Shown: positions 1-8,836, numbered from the stretch's first letter. The stretch is DNA of 64,000 bases from Glaciihabitans sp. (GCA_025464095.1 JAODMF010000025.1:25090-89089); one strand, 5' to 3'. Made by a program: numbers and translations. Notes: a model not told the origin generated them from the sequence alone.

Positions 1-178
1 TGGCGATTCCGCCGGTTTGCCGGGAATCGGACGCCGCGTTCAGGATGCCGATGACGGTGACCACCAGCCCGTACAGCACGAACAGCCCGCCCAGGATGCG
101 ACGCAGGTCGAAGCGGCGAGTCGACGTTACCCTCGCCCGTTCCTCGGCGGTCAGGCTGTCGTCGTTAGTCTTGCTCAT
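1..178 (-). CDS. Small membrane protein, C-terminus beyond window
   Basis: Partial gene read leftwards off the window edge. It starts at ATG 176-178 behind an AAAGGA ribosome site. About 27 hydrophilic residues are followed by one hydrophobic segment (around residues 29-47, containing FVLYGLVV). It starts 41 nt after the stop of the sodium:solute symporter on the same strand, so the two are probably one transcript and this may be a small accessory membrane protein of that carrier. The symporter link rests on position only. No family is recognised from the 59 visible residues. Confidence 0.6.
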   Translation of the reverse strand, partial: MSKTNDDSLTAEERARVTSTRRFDLRRILGGLFVLYGLVVTVIGILNAASDSRQTGGIA

Positions 179-219
179 TGGTTGTCCTTTGTCTTCTCAG
201 AGAAACCCGGCGGCCGCGA

Positions 220-1905
220 TCAAATGAACGGCAGGTAGAGGGCCACGCACAGTACAAGAGCTGCCGTGCCGAGCAGTGCCGGTGAGCGGTACCACTTGGT
301 GTCGCCGGCCACGACGTCTTTGGTGAGATCCACCTTTCCGACGCCGTACACGAGGCCGGTCAGTTCGCTCACTGGCTTCGGCGTGGTGAACATGCTGATC
401 GCGACCCCGATCACCACGACCGTCGCGAACGAGATGATTGCTCCGTAGAGAGTTTCCGCGGTCGCGGTCTGGAAGAGCTTGTTGTTGTTGAGGTAGGCGA
501 TGTAGACGATGGTGGGTGCGAGGATTCCCGCGAGGTACGAGACGAATGCCGCAACCGGGGTCATCCTCTTCCAGACCAGGCCCAGGATGAACACCCCGAA
601 CAGTGGCGCGTTGAAGAACGAGAACAGGGTCTGCAGGTAGGTCATGATGTTGGCCGCCTGAGCCGCAATGAAAGCGGTCAGGATGCCGATGAGCACTCCA
701 GCGACTGTCACCCAGCGGCCGGTCTTCAGGTAATACTCGTCCGGCCGGTCCTTCTTGATGTAGCGCTGCCAGATGTCGTAGCTGAACACGGTATTGAAGC
801 TGGAAACGTTGGCGGCCATCCCCGCCATGAATGACGCGAGCAGTCCCGTGACGGCAATACCCAGAACGCCCGTCGGAAGGTACATCTGCATGAGCTTCGG
901 GATGACGTCGTTGTAGGTGAGCTTGCCCGGCCCTGCCGTTGCGCTCAACTGGTTGCCGATCGTCGCGGCCGCGATGAGACCGGGAACCACGACGATGAAC
1001 GGGATGAACAGCTTGGGGAACGCACCGATCAGCGGCGTGCGTCGCGCGGCTGACATGTTCTTGGCTGAGAACGCCCTCTGCACCTCCGTGAAGTTCGTCG
1101 TCCAGTAGCCGAAGCTGAGCACGAAACCGAGTCCGAACACGATGGCCAGCCAGTCCGCGCCGATCGGGTTCGTCACATTGCCGACGGCGGTGCCCTGCCA
1201 GGTGGACAGCAATTTGGCGCCCTCGGTCTTCTGCAGCGCATCCACCAGCCCGCCCCAGCCGTGCACCCGGTTCAGCCCGACGATGGTCAGGGGCACGAGG
1301 CCCGCGACGATGACGAAGAACTGCATCACCTCGTTGTAGATAGCACTCGAGAGGCCGCCCAGTGTGATGTAGACCAGAACGAAACCGCCGGAGACGACGA
1401 TCGCGATCCACTGCGGCCATCCCAGCATCGCCTCGATCACGATCGCCATCGCATAGAGGTTGATGCCGGCGATCAGCACGCTGGAGATCGCGAAGGCGAT
1501 GGAGTTGGCGATGTGGGATGGCTTGCCGAACCGACGAAGCATGAACTCGGGGACGCTGCGAACCTTCGAGCCGTAATAGAAGGGCATCAGCACGAGGCCG
1601 AGGAAGACCATCGCCGGAACTGCCCCGATCAGGTAGTAGTGCAGCGTCGACATGCCAATCTGGGCACCGTTAGCGGCCATGCCCAGAATTTCGGTTGCAC
1701 CGAGGTTGGCCGACACGAAGGCGAGACCGGTAATCCAGGCGGGCATTGAGCGACCGGATAGGAAGAAGTCCATGCTGGTCTTTACCCGGGTCCGCGCGAC
1801 GAATCCGATGCCGATCACGACGGCGAAGTACACAACCAGCATCAGGTAGTCGACCCAGCTGAGGTTCAGGCGAATGCTGTTGTCGACGGCTGCGGCGAGG
1901 AACAT
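220..1905 (-). CDS. Sodium:solute symporter (SSS family, sugar-type)
   Basis: 561-residue polytopic membrane protein, about the usual SSS/SGLT length, with 13-14 hydrophobic segments. The N-terminal part carries the SSS features DFFLSGRSMPAW (about residues 46-57) and GLAFVSANLGATEI, typical of the sugar/inositol branch. It probably imports a sugar or polyol by sodium symport. The ATG start has GGAG about 8 nt upstream. The long upstream gap (1906-2072) contains inverted repeats that could be an operator. Substrate is unknown; no sugar catabolic gene lies directly beside it. Confidence 0.85.
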   Translation of the reverse strand: MFLAAAVDNSIRLNLSWVDYLMLVVYFAVVIGIGFVARTRVKTSMDFFLSGRSMPAWITGLAFVSANLGATEILGMAANGAQIGMSTLHYYLIGAVPAMVFLGLVLMPFYYGSKVRSVPEFMLRRFGKPSHIANSIAFAISSVLIAGINLYAMAIVIEAMLGWPQWIAIVVSGGFVLVYITLGGLSSAIYNEVMQFFVIVAGLVPLTIVGLNRVHGWGGLVDALQKTEGAKLLSTWQGTAVGNVTNPIGADWLAIVFGLGFVLSFGYWTTNFTEVQRAFSAKNMSAARRTPLIGAFPKLFIPFIVVVPGLIAAATIGNQLSATAGPGKLTYNDVIPKLMQMYLPTGVLGIAVTGLLASFMAGMAANVSSFNTVFSYDIWQRYIKKDRPDEYYLKTGRWVTVAGVLIGILTAFIAAQAANIMTYLQTLFSFFNAPLFGVFILGLVWKRMTPVAAFVSYLAGILAPTIVYIAYLNNNKLFQTATAETLYGAIISFATVVVIGVAISMFTTPKPVSELTGLVYGVGKVDLTKDVVAGDTKWYRSPALLGTAALVLCVALYLPFI

Positions 1906-1952
1906 CGTTTCAACTCCAACCCTTGTCCGGGCGGGTGGAGCTCCCCTGGACG

Positions 1953-2001
1953 CGTTAGCGGGGCGTAGATCACTACGTCAAATTCGTTACCAACGCTAAC
2001 G
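1953..2001 (-). promoter_or_regulatory. Possible operator region upstream of symporter
   Basis: Between the symporter start and the next gene lie CGTTAGCG (1953-1960) and its inverse CGCTAACG (1994-2001), a CGTAG-ATCA-CTACG hairpin-like palindrome (1964-1977), and an imperfect 15-bp palindrome at 1986-2000. Clustered dyads in front of a transporter suggest a repressor site. No regulator gene is adjacent, so assignment is not possible. Confidence 0.3.
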
Positions 2002-2072
2002 ATTCAGGAATCCGACGAAAAGCCCCTTGCGCGGCCGTGCGCAGAGGAATAGGGGACGGTAGCGAAACAGGC

Positions 2073-2654
2073 TCAGCGTGGCGTGAGGCGGAAGATGCGC
2101 AGATCGCGTCCGGACGCGCGCTCGTAGCCGCGGTATCCGGGCCACTGATCTTCGATGTAGGCCCAGACCGCCTCCCGTTCGGCGTCGGCGATCGGTATCG
2201 CGAGCACGGGGATGCGGCGTCCGTGCAGGCTGACGGCCGCGTTGGGGTTCTTGCGCAGGTTGCCGGTCCAGGCTGGGTGGCGGTCACGGGCGAAATTGCT
2301 GCCGGTCACGAGCATCCGGTCGCCCTCGGGCACGTACATCAGCGTGGAGTCCCGTTCGATTCCCGACCGCGCACCGATGGTGTGGAGGACGAGCGAAGGC
2401 ACCAACAGTCCGCTGACCTGCACTTTTCCGCTCGTCAACAAGCGGATGCCTCGCTCCAGCGGCGGCATGATGGTCGGACCGACGCGGCGGAAGAACATCG
2501 TTCGCGAGAACCGCGCCACGCCGCGGCGAACCAAACGGGTCGCTCGGGACTGTAACCCCGGCGACTGCAGGGCCGGCGACCGCGATTCCGGCGACCGTGG
2601 CACGGGCGATTGGGCTCCCGGCGACCGTGGCACGCGCGACTTAGCTCCCGTCAT
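2073..2654 (-). CDS. F420-dependent nitroreductase/quinone reductase-like (Ddn family)
   Basis: 193 residues. The C-terminal ~130 match the deazaflavin-dependent nitroreductase fold: VLHTIGARSG, DRMLVTGSNF, HPAWTGNLRKNP and a closing RIFRLTPR. Such proteins use reduced F420 to reduce quinones or nitro compounds at the membrane (family knowledge). The N-terminal ~40 residues are unusual: a five-residue repeat with Ser-Pro in each unit (RSPGA, QSPVP, RSPES, RSPAL, QSPGL), encoded by a 15-bp tandem repeat. The ATG at 2654 overlaps the end of the VOC gene by 14 nt, with no clear ribosome site, so a start after the repeat is possible. Confidence 0.75.
   Translation of the reverse strand: MTGAKSRVPRSPGAQSPVPRSPESRSPALQSPGLQSRATRLVRRGVARFSRTMFFRRVGPTIMPPLERGIRLLTSGKVQVSGLLVPSLVLHTIGARSGIERDSTLMYVPEGDRMLVTGSNFARDRHPAWTGNLRKNPNAAVSLHGRRIPVLAIPIADAEREAVWAYIEDQWPGYRGYERASGRDLRIFRLTPR
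2558..2640. repeat. 15-bp tandem minisatellite
   Basis: The octamer CCGGCGAC recurs at 2558, 2573, 2588 and 2618, with degenerate copies at 2603 and 2633, giving a strict 15-bp period over six units. Two 17-bp stretches (2588-2604 and 2618-2634) are identical. The array is in frame and encodes the Ser-Pro pentapeptide repeats at the start of the Ddn-like protein. Confidence 0.75.
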
Positions 2655-3117
2655 GGGCGGCCTGCAGCGCGGACATGTCGAGCTTCGACATCCCGATCAT
2701 CGCCTGCATCGTGCGGCCGGCCTTCTCGGGGTCAGGATCAGAGAGCAGCTCACCGAGCAGGGATGGGACGATCTGCCAGGAGACTCCCCAGCGATCGAGC
2801 AACCAGCCGCACCGGCTCGGCGCGCCGCCGTCGGAAATCAGGGCATCCCACAGGCGATCGATCTCGGCCTGGCTCTCGACGTAGACGAACAGCGAGATCG
2901 CGTCGGTGAACGGGTGACCGGGACCGCCATTCATGGCTTGAAAGTCCACGCCATCCAGCTCGAAACTGACGGCGAGTGCCGTGCCGGACAGTGGACCCGA
3001 CCCCTCGGGGTAGCGGGAGACGTTCGTCACCCTCGAATTCGGGAACAGTGAGACGTAGAACTCGGCGGCTTCCTCGGCCTGGTCGTTGAACCAGAGAAAC
3101 GGACTGATCTTTGACAT
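2641..3117 (-). CDS. VOC-family protein (PhnB/3-dmu-9-3-mt type)
   Basis: 158 residues, typical length for the PhnB-like '3-demethylubiquinone-9 3-methyltransferase' group of vicinal-oxygen-chelate proteins. Family hallmarks are the opening ISPFLWFNDQAEEAAEFY, the central AMNGGP and the end region WGVSWQIVPS. Members are mostly uncharacterised cytosolic enzymes or binding proteins. ATG start with GGGAG about 6 nt upstream. It overlaps the Ddn-like gene downstream, suggesting co-transcription. Confidence 0.85.
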   Translation of the reverse strand: MSKISPFLWFNDQAEEAAEFYVSLFPNSRVTNVSRYPEGSGPLSGTALAVSFELDGVDFQAMNGGPGHPFTDAISLFVYVESQAEIDRLWDALISDGGAPSRCGWLLDRWGVSWQIVPSLLGELLSDPDPEKAGRTMQAMIGMSKLDMSALQAAHDGS

Positions 3118-3241
3118 GCGCAGCTCCCAGCATTCTCAGTGGACCCAGCTATCCCAGTGGACTGCTGCCCAGTCTGGCCCAGTGCGCCCGGCCAGCCAAG
3201 GGGTAGCGGGTGGCGCCCCGGGCGTCCGGTTCGGTGCGTGC

Positions 3242-4012
3242 CTAGTCTGAGTCGAGGCCGCCGAGCCGGTCGAGTACGGCCATGAGCAGTGTGCCACTCG
3301 CGTCAGGGATGACGTGGTGGTTCAGGTAGATGCCCTCGAGCCACACCAACACCTCATCTGCGGGCAGGCCGATCTCGTTCCAGTCCACCCCGGGCAGGGC
3401 GCGGGTGACCGGCGCCTCCGTTTCGGGATCGATCCAGGCCTCGGCGATGGGGCGGTCGGGCTCGGACTCCCCCGGACCCCACAGCAGTGCAATCGGATGG
3501 TTGTCGCCCTCGATGTGGTCGTTGGCGACTGAGCCGGCGCCCAGCCACGGCAGAGTGAGAAACTCGCCCTCGACCTGCGCCTCGATGAGGTCCAGCTGCG
3601 CGGGTTCTTCGACCTCACACACGTACAGGTCGAAACCGGCGTCGTGCCAGGCGGCGGCCTGCTGGATGTCGTCGAGCAGCCCGGGCATGAGTGCGTGGAA
3701 GTCGGCCGTCAGGAGTTCGCCCCAGGCGACCAGCTGCGCGGTTTCGCGCGGCGGCCACGGGCTGGAGCGAATGTCTTCGCCGCGCGGACCGTGAAAGTGG
3801 TGATCGATTCCGCACCCGGTGGTCTCGAGATGGAGCTGGCCGTGTTCGAACTCGATGTACAGGGCGGATGATTGCCCCTCGTCATCCCAGTCGGCGAAGA
3901 GTTCCGGCTCGGCGAATCGAGCGGGCAGCTTCATCGCCGCCGCGCGTTTGGGTCCCAGGTTCAGCACGGCACGCACTCGGGAGTCGGGCAGGCGCAGGCT
4001 CAGATCAGTCAT
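3242..4012 (-). CDS. Hypothetical acidic protein
   Basis: 256 residues, strongly acidic, no signal peptide and no membrane segment. Codon use matches neighbouring genes and the frame is open over its full length, so it is probably a real cytosolic protein. Trp-rich stretches (SSPWPPRE, VLVWLEGIYLNHH) and a Gly-Cys-Gly-Ile-Asp-His-His patch (about residues 66-72) are visible, but no family is recognised. GGGA precedes the ATG. It is separated from both neighbours by more than 70 nt and is probably its own unit. Confidence 0.65.
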   Translation of the reverse strand: MTDLSLRLPDSRVRAVLNLGPKRAAAMKLPARFAEPELFADWDDEGQSSALYIEFEHGQLHLETTGCGIDHHFHGPRGEDIRSSPWPPRETAQLVAWGELLTADFHALMPGLLDDIQQAAAWHDAGFDLYVCEVEEPAQLDLIEAQVEGEFLTLPWLGAGSVANDHIEGDNHPIALLWGPGESEPDRPIAEAWIDPETEAPVTRALPGVDWNEIGLPADEVLVWLEGIYLNHHVIPDASGTLLMAVLDRLGGLDSD

Positions 4013-4086
4013 TGTTATCCCAGCCTATTTGAGAGCGGATCGCCCGGACCCGGCAATTGAAGCAAATGTGTGCCCGGCGCCGGTCA

Positions 4087-4542
4087 CTATTCCTTCAGCT
4101 CATTGGTGGCAGCGACACCGGCAGCTGTTGACCGGGAAAGAAAGTCGGCAATCGTCTCGAGCTGGGTCTCGTCGTAGGCGGCGAGCACGGCATCCATCGA
4201 CCCGTCCATTCCCGCGTAGTGCTGAACGACCTCACGCGTGCGCTCTTTGAGCGCGCGCACCTGCACCGCGCGGCGATCTGTCGCTGCTCGCTCGCGCACG
4301 ATCCACCCGCCAGCCTCCAGCCGGTCGAGAATCCCGGTCATCGTGGCGGGATGAACGCCTGAGCGTCGTGCAATCTCGCCGGGGCTGAGCGGACCGTGCT
4401 GCGAGATGAGATCGAGGCAGTCCAGGTCGATGTCCTTCAGGGCGAGGCGCGCGCTGACCTGGTGATTGAGGAGAGCGATCTGGTTGCTGAGATCACGCAG
4501 CGAACGTTTGATCCCCGTCGTCAGGCGATTTCGTTCGCGCAT
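4087..4542 (-). CDS. MarR-family transcriptional regulator
   Basis: 151 residues with a central winged helix: CLDLISQHGPLSPGEIARRSG, then VHPATMTGILDRLEAGGW and the wing residues RERAATDRRAVQV. MarR dimers usually repress their own and neighbouring genes until a small phenolic or oxidative ligand binds. It is divergent from the NmrA-like gene at 4626, which is the likely target. The shared 83-bp gap is AT-rich and carries a TCATATGA palindrome. Confidence 0.85.
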   Translation of the reverse strand: MRERNRLTTGIKRSLRDLSNQIALLNHQVSARLALKDIDLDCLDLISQHGPLSPGEIARRSGVHPATMTGILDRLEAGGWIVRERAATDRRAVQVRALKERTREVVQHYAGMDGSMDAVLAAYDETQLETIADFLSRSTAAGVAATNELKE

Positions 4543-4560
4543 TCTCGGTCACCATCGCCT

Positions 4561-4590
4561 TTCCGAATTAGTACTGATCTCATATGATAC
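4561..4590. promoter_or_regulatory. Divergent MarR/NmrA control region
   Basis: AT-rich stretch between divergent genes, containing the perfect 8-bp palindrome TCATATGA at 4580-4587. MarR proteins commonly bind such AT-rich dyads between divergent genes. The promoter elements themselves are not clear. Confidence 0.3.
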
Positions 4591-4625
4591 CGTTCTCGTA
4601 TTCTATCGTGCTCAAGGAGGCTGCA

Positions 4626-5327
4626 ATGAATCTTGCCGTATTTGGCGCCAACGGGCCCACAGGCAGGCTGTTAGTCGCGCAGGCGCTCGACGCGGGTCAC
4701 GCGGTAACAGCGGTGACGCGCCATCCGACGGACTTCCCTCTCGCTCACCCCCGACTCCGGGTGGTTGCCGCGGATGTCTACAACTTCGACTCCGTCTCGG
4801 CCGCCGTAGAAGGCAAGGACGCCGTGCTGTCGACCCTGGGCGTCCCCTATGGACGCAAACCGATCTCGGTGTATTCCGTCGGCGCAACGAACATCGTCCG
4901 CGCAATGGATGCCCACGGTGTGCGACGCCTGCTCGCGGTCTCGTCGAGCGCGACCGATCCGCAGGACCGCTCCCGCGATACCGGGGGCGGGTTCTTCTTC
5001 GAGAAGTTGCTCAAGCCGATCATCACGGCAACACTCGGGCGCACCCTCTACGCCGACATGCGACTGATGGAAGAAATCCTGGCGGCATCCGACCTGGACT
5101 GGACCGTGGTTCGGCCTTCCGGTCTCTTCGGTACAGAAGCCGTGACCGACTACAGAACCGCACCCGGATTCATCAAGGGCCGATACACCTCCCGCCGCGA
5201 CCTGGCCCATAGCATGCTGCGTGAACTGGACGAACGCAGGTTTGTGCGCGCTCCAATGGCCGTCGCCACCTTCAGCGAACAGCCAACGGTGCTGCAATTG
5301 ATTCGCCAGGAGGCGCTCTCGAAGTAG
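4626..5327 (+). CDS. NAD(P)-binding NmrA/SDR-like oxidoreductase
   Basis: 233 residues. The start ATG at 4626 has a strong AAGGAGG (4614-4620), which rules out an upstream in-frame ATG at 4584. The N-terminal Rossmann motif is FGANGPTG (about residues 5-12), followed by AVTRHP and DAVLSTLG, typical of atypical SDRs of the NmrA/NAD(P)H-binding group. These act as cytosolic reductases or redox sensors. It is divergent from a MarR regulator and convergent with the DUF222 gene; a hairpin covers both stop codons. Confidence 0.85.
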   Translation: MNLAVFGANGPTGRLLVAQALDAGHAVTAVTRHPTDFPLAHPRLRVVAADVYNFDSVSAAVEGKDAVLSTLGVPYGRKPISVYSVGATNIVRAMDAHGVRRLLAVSSSATDPQDRSRDTGGGFFFEKLLKPIITATLGRTLYADMRLMEEILAASDLDWTVVRPSGLFGTEAVTDYRTAPGFIKGRYTSRRDLAHSMLRELDERRFVRAPMAVATFSEQPTVLQLIRQEALSK

Positions 5328-5343
5328 TCGCGCCGGCGACTAC
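5324..5343. terminator. Bidirectional hairpin containing both stop codons
   Basis: Perfect inverted repeat with 8-bp arms (GTAGTCGC and GCGACTAC) around a GCCG loop. The left arm contains the TAG of the NmrA-like gene and the right arm the TAG of the convergent DUF222 gene. There is no U-tract, so termination would be imperfect or Rho-assisted. Confidence 0.5.
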
Positions 5344-6581
5344 GGTCCGAGGATGTTGGCGGGCTCGTTTCGATACCGGTGGCCGCTCGGCGAGGTCCAC
5401 TCGATTACTCCCCCGCCGAGCTGGCTGGGCTTCCACCCGGTGTTGTGTTTATCGGCGTGATGCTTTTGGCAGAGATGAGCCAGATTGTCGTGCGCCGTGT
5501 GGCCACCGAATTGCGCGTCATCCGTGTGGTCAATGTCACAGGATCGGGCGGACTTGTCGCATCCGAATCGGCAGGTCTCGTCGCGCAACCGCAGGTACCG
5601 CCTGAGGTCGGCGGGCACGCGGTACCTGTCCCGGCCCACGGAGAGCGTGACGCCGGTCTCGGGGTGGGTGAGGATGCGCGTGAAGCTGGGCGCATTCACG
5701 GCAAGTCGGCGGGCGGTGTCGGGATCGAAGGGCCCGTAGTTCTCCAGCTTGGCGGGCTCCTCGCTCATGCCGAGAAGGGTCAGCGCGGGAACGACGAGCG
5801 CGATCTCCGGGCGGATTCCTCCGGGCAACGAGTCAGCCTCGCCACTGAGCAACAGGTCGCTGATGACATCGGCGCGCAATTGGGTGAGCGTGCGGGGCTC
5901 ATCCGGCCCCTGCATGGTCATTGCCATCGCGGTAGCGCGGTTCCAGATCGCAACGACGTCCTCCGCCGCTGCGTAGAGGCTCAACAGCGCCATGCCATCA
6001 CGCTCTGCCTGGAACTCGACCGAGCGATCGGCGATTGACCGCGCACGCCGCTCAACGATCGAGTCGGGGTGCAGCTTCTCTCGGAGGCTGCGGGCGCGGC
6101 GGTCGAACCTGGCAGCGGTCAGCCGACGTGCGTAGGGCAGAATCTGTCGCTCGAATTCGGGCCAGGCCGCCTCGGGCATCGACCACGCGTTGTCGGCGAT
6201 CATCGTCACGTGGCGGTAGCTGATTGCTCCCTCGCGCAGCGCCTCGAGTGTTTCGTGAAGGTGATGTACGAGCAGTTCGCTCACAGCCATCCGCGCCTCG
6301 GCGGTTCGCTCAGGGATGCGCAGAATCGCGGCAATTTCCGTCACCGCGGTGCGGTGGGCAGTTCGCTTTTGGTCCCAGGTCGCGTACAGGTCGTTCGGAA
6401 CCGGCACGACCTCGGCATCGCAGAACCGCCGCACCTGGTCGATGAACTCTGCCTCCGCGGCATCGGCCAGTCCGTGCATCCGGTCGACCGCGGCGATCGA
6501 GTCGATGAGCGTGCCGAGCGTGTCGGAAAACGCATCGGCGCGCGACTTCGACCCGCCCGTCGCGTTCTGACTTTCGACCAT
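5340..6581 (-). CDS. DUF222/HNH endonuclease-signature protein (13E12 repeat family)
   Basis: 413 residues. The N-terminal ~300 form the helical DUF222 domain. Near the C-terminus is an HNH module: CRFGCDKSARSCDIDHTDD followed by NLAHLCQKHHADKH. These proteins are multicopy in actinobacteria and their role is unresolved; nuclease activity is inferred from the HNH motif. The start is uncertain: ATG 6581 is used here, and a TTG at 6593 would add four residues. It ends in the hairpin shared with the convergent gene. Confidence 0.85.
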   Translation of the reverse strand: MVESQNATGGSKSRADAFSDTLGTLIDSIAAVDRMHGLADAAEAEFIDQVRRFCDAEVVPVPNDLYATWDQKRTAHRTAVTEIAAILRIPERTAEARMAVSELLVHHLHETLEALREGAISYRHVTMIADNAWSMPEAAWPEFERQILPYARRLTAARFDRRARSLREKLHPDSIVERRARSIADRSVEFQAERDGMALLSLYAAAEDVVAIWNRATAMAMTMQGPDEPRTLTQLRADVISDLLLSGEADSLPGGIRPEIALVVPALTLLGMSEEPAKLENYGPFDPDTARRLAVNAPSFTRILTHPETGVTLSVGRDRYRVPADLRRYLRLRDETCRFGCDKSARSCDIDHTDDAQFGGHTAHDNLAHLCQKHHADKHNTGWKPSQLGGGVIEWTSPSGHRYRNEPANILGP

Positions 6582-6677
6582 GCACACAGTCAACCAGCTG
6601 CCACCGACATTGTTTGCGTCCTATACGCAAACTGTTGACAAATTCAGCCGTGCTGCTTGACTGAAGGAAAAGACCTG

Positions 6678-7358
6678 CTATCCCGGTTCTGGATACAGCG
6701 ACTTCTGCTCAGCGGCCCATTGTCGCCTTCCGACAATTCGCCACAGCAGTCGAACTGGTGCAGGCAGATTCGCGCGCATCCATGTTTCGGCCTCGGTTGG
6801 CGTCATCGAATCGAGGATGTAACCGAGGCTGATGAGCCGGCGTGGCCCGGGAACGGATGCCCGGCCGTGCTTGCCCAACTCGTCGAACTCCGCCTGCGGC
6901 ATCGATGCGGCCACTATGGGAAGAATGTCGGCTTCTTCCTGTCCGAGATGGGCGGTGAGGCTGGCATTGATTGACTCGAGGGCCGTGGCCAGGCGCTCGA
7001 TCGACGCGGCATCCGGAGACGAGCGAAAGGGCGCAACCACCGCCGGCAACTCGCCGAGCAGCGCCGCCATCGAAGCGTGCTGTGCCTTCATTTGTGCGAC
7101 GTGCAGGGCACACGCGGGAGCCCGGGCCTCAAGCTGGTCCCAGAGCAGCAGGTCCTCGCCGTGATGATGCGCGTGCAGCGTCTGGGACATCTCGTCGAGG
7201 TGATCGGCGACGGCTGCCGAGTGCGCCGTGTCTCCGGGGGCGACCGAGCGCACGAGCGGAATCGCATCAGCGAAGAGTTTCCGCAGGTTCCGATGGAACA
7301 TGATCATGCCGGAGGTGTCGCAGCCGGCAGCGCCTGAATTCGGCAACTCGATACCCAT
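6678..7358 (-). CDS. Hemerythrin HHE-domain protein
   Basis: 226 residues with hemerythrin-type metal ligands: MIMFHRNL (about residue 22), HAHHHGEDLLLW (His and Glu), QMKAQHASM, and LTAHLGQEEADILP. The fold binds a di-iron centre that senses or carries oxygen or nitric oxide. The second of two in-frame ATGs (7358) is chosen because GGAGG lies 5 nt upstream of it; ATG 7370 is too close to that site. It sits 57 nt after the PPK2 gene on the same strand and may be co-transcribed. The C-terminus contains a basic region (VRLLWRIVGRRQ). Confidence 0.85.
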   Translation of the reverse strand: MGIELPNSGAAGCDTSGMIMFHRNLRKLFADAIPLVRSVAPGDTAHSAAVADHLDEMSQTLHAHHHGEDLLLWDQLEARAPACALHVAQMKAQHASMAALLGELPAVVAPFRSSPDAASIERLATALESINASLTAHLGQEEADILPIVAASMPQAEFDELGKHGRASVPGPRRLISLGYILDSMTPTEAETWMRANLPAPVRLLWRIVGRRQWAAEQKSLYPEPG

Positions 7359-7415
7359 GTGAGCCTCCATCGGATTGCCACGATAATATCAGCCGGTATT
7401 CGAGAATAGGTCGGC

Positions 7416-8219
7416 TTAGCCCAATTCCGCGGCGTGATCGGGCACGTACTTGTACAGTTCGCGGGGCGGCCGCTCGTAGTCCTGCGCCTCGGGCCGATCC
7501 GGGATCGTCACCTTCTCGGGCTCTCGGTGCTGGTACGGGATCTGCGAGAGCAGGTGAGCAATCGTGTTCAGCCGTGCCGCCCGCTTGTCGTCGCTTTCGA
7601 TCGTCCACCACGGGGCTTCGGCGGTGTCTGTCTTGGCAAACATCGCGTCCTTCGCGCGGGAGTAGTCCTCCCACTTCGTAATCGACAGCAGGTCGGTCTC
7701 CGAAAGCTTCCAGCGCCGCATCGGGTCTTTCAGGCGCGACTTGAACCGTCGCTGCTGCTCCTTGTCGGACACCGAGTACCAATACTTGATGAGGATGATG
7801 CCGTCATCCACCAAGAGCTTCTCGAGCACCGGGGTCTGCTCCAGGAATCGCTCGTACTCGTCCGGCGTGCAGAATCCGAGAACATGCTCGACCCCGGCCC
7901 GGTTGTACCAGGAGCGGTCCATCAGCACGATTTCCCCGGCGGTCGGCATGTGCTGCAGGTAACGCTGGTAATACCACTCCCCGCGCTCGCGCTCGCTCGG
8001 CTGCGGCAGGGCGACGACGCGGGCCGATCGCGGGTTGAGGTACTGCATGACGCGCTTAATCGCGCCACCCTTGCCCGCAGCATCCCTGCCCTCAAAGATG
8101 ACGAGCACGCGCGTCCCGGTTTCGATGATCCAGCGCTGCATCGTTACCAACTCGACCTGCAGCCGCTCAAGCTCGGCTTCATAGAGGTCTTTGGGCACAC
8201 GCTTCGTTTTTGTGGGCAT
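7416..8219 (-). CDS. ppk2: Polyphosphate kinase 2
   Basis: 267 residues, the length of a single-domain PPK2. Walker A GRDAAGKGG at about residues 44-52, the lid-region RSWYNRAGVEHV (about 102-113) and the conserved KYWYSVSDKEQ are present. PPK2 transfers phosphate between polyphosphate and nucleotides in the cytosol. Which subclass (ADP- or AMP-phosphorylating) cannot be told from this reading. It lies upstream of the hemerythrin gene. Confidence 0.93.
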   Translation of the reverse strand: MPTKTKRVPKDLYEAELERLQVELVTMQRWIIETGTRVLVIFEGRDAAGKGGAIKRVMQYLNPRSARVVALPQPSERERGEWYYQRYLQHMPTAGEIVLMDRSWYNRAGVEHVLGFCTPDEYERFLEQTPVLEKLLVDDGIILIKYWYSVSDKEQQRRFKSRLKDPMRRWKLSETDLLSITKWEDYSRAKDAMFAKTDTAEAPWWTIESDDKRAARLNTIAHLLSQIPYQHREPEKVTIPDRPEAQDYERPPRELYKYVPDHAAELG

Positions 8220-8379
8220 CCTCGGAGCCTAGGACGGATGCGCTCCCGGGCGCAGGAAAACGGGAGGGGGTTGACGGGAAGCGCCGCTAGCTGCCATTGC
8301 GCCCCAAATTGGCTGGGCTGCTCAAGAACTACTCCCCCGGGTGCACGACAGGGAGCGCAGCCCCGGCCAAGATAGGAAC

Positions 8380-8796
8380 ATGACAACAACTACCGTCGCT
8401 CCCCCAGCGTTCAAGTGGTTTACCGCCCTCACCGGCGTGACCTCGCTCGGCATCTTCGTTGAAGCACTTCTCGCAGGACAGTTCGTGTCGCAGGACCATC
8501 GAGACTCCTGGATCGACATTCACGGCACGGTCGCGAACGTCGTCGTCCTTGCCTCACTGGCGGCAGCCGTCGTCGCACTCATAACGCTGAGGCGTACCTT
8601 TCCGCGGCTCACGTGGGGCTCGGTCGTGCTGTTCGTGCTGATCGTGATCCAGACAATCATTGGTCACCTCATCACTGACGCCAGTATCGACGGTCTTATC
8701 GGCGTGCACGTTCCCCTCGTGCTGGTCATCTTCGGACTCACCGTGTCGCTGTCGATCACTGCCACGGCCGCTCGTCGAAAGCTGACGACCACCTGA
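8380..8796 (+). CDS. Four-helix membrane protein
   Basis: 138 residues with four hydrophobic segments and a His in segment 3 (TIIGHLI) and another at the start of segment 4 (IGVHVPLVL), an arrangement reminiscent of small haem-binding or DUF6220-type membrane proteins, though that is only a suggestion. Start ATG at 8380 with AGGA just upstream; a GTG at 8341 gives an unlikely charged extension. It is followed after 40 nt by a second small membrane protein, probably in the same operon. Confidence 0.7.
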   Translation: MTTTTVAPPAFKWFTALTGVTSLGIFVEALLAGQFVSQDHRDSWIDIHGTVANVVVLASLAAAVVALITLRRTFPRLTWGSVVLFVLIVIQTIIGHLITDASIDGLIGVHVPLVLVIFGLTVSLSITATAARRKLTTT

Positions 8797-8836
8797 CCGA
8801 AGCCGTTTGCCCTGTCGTTACCTGAATGGATGCCCG

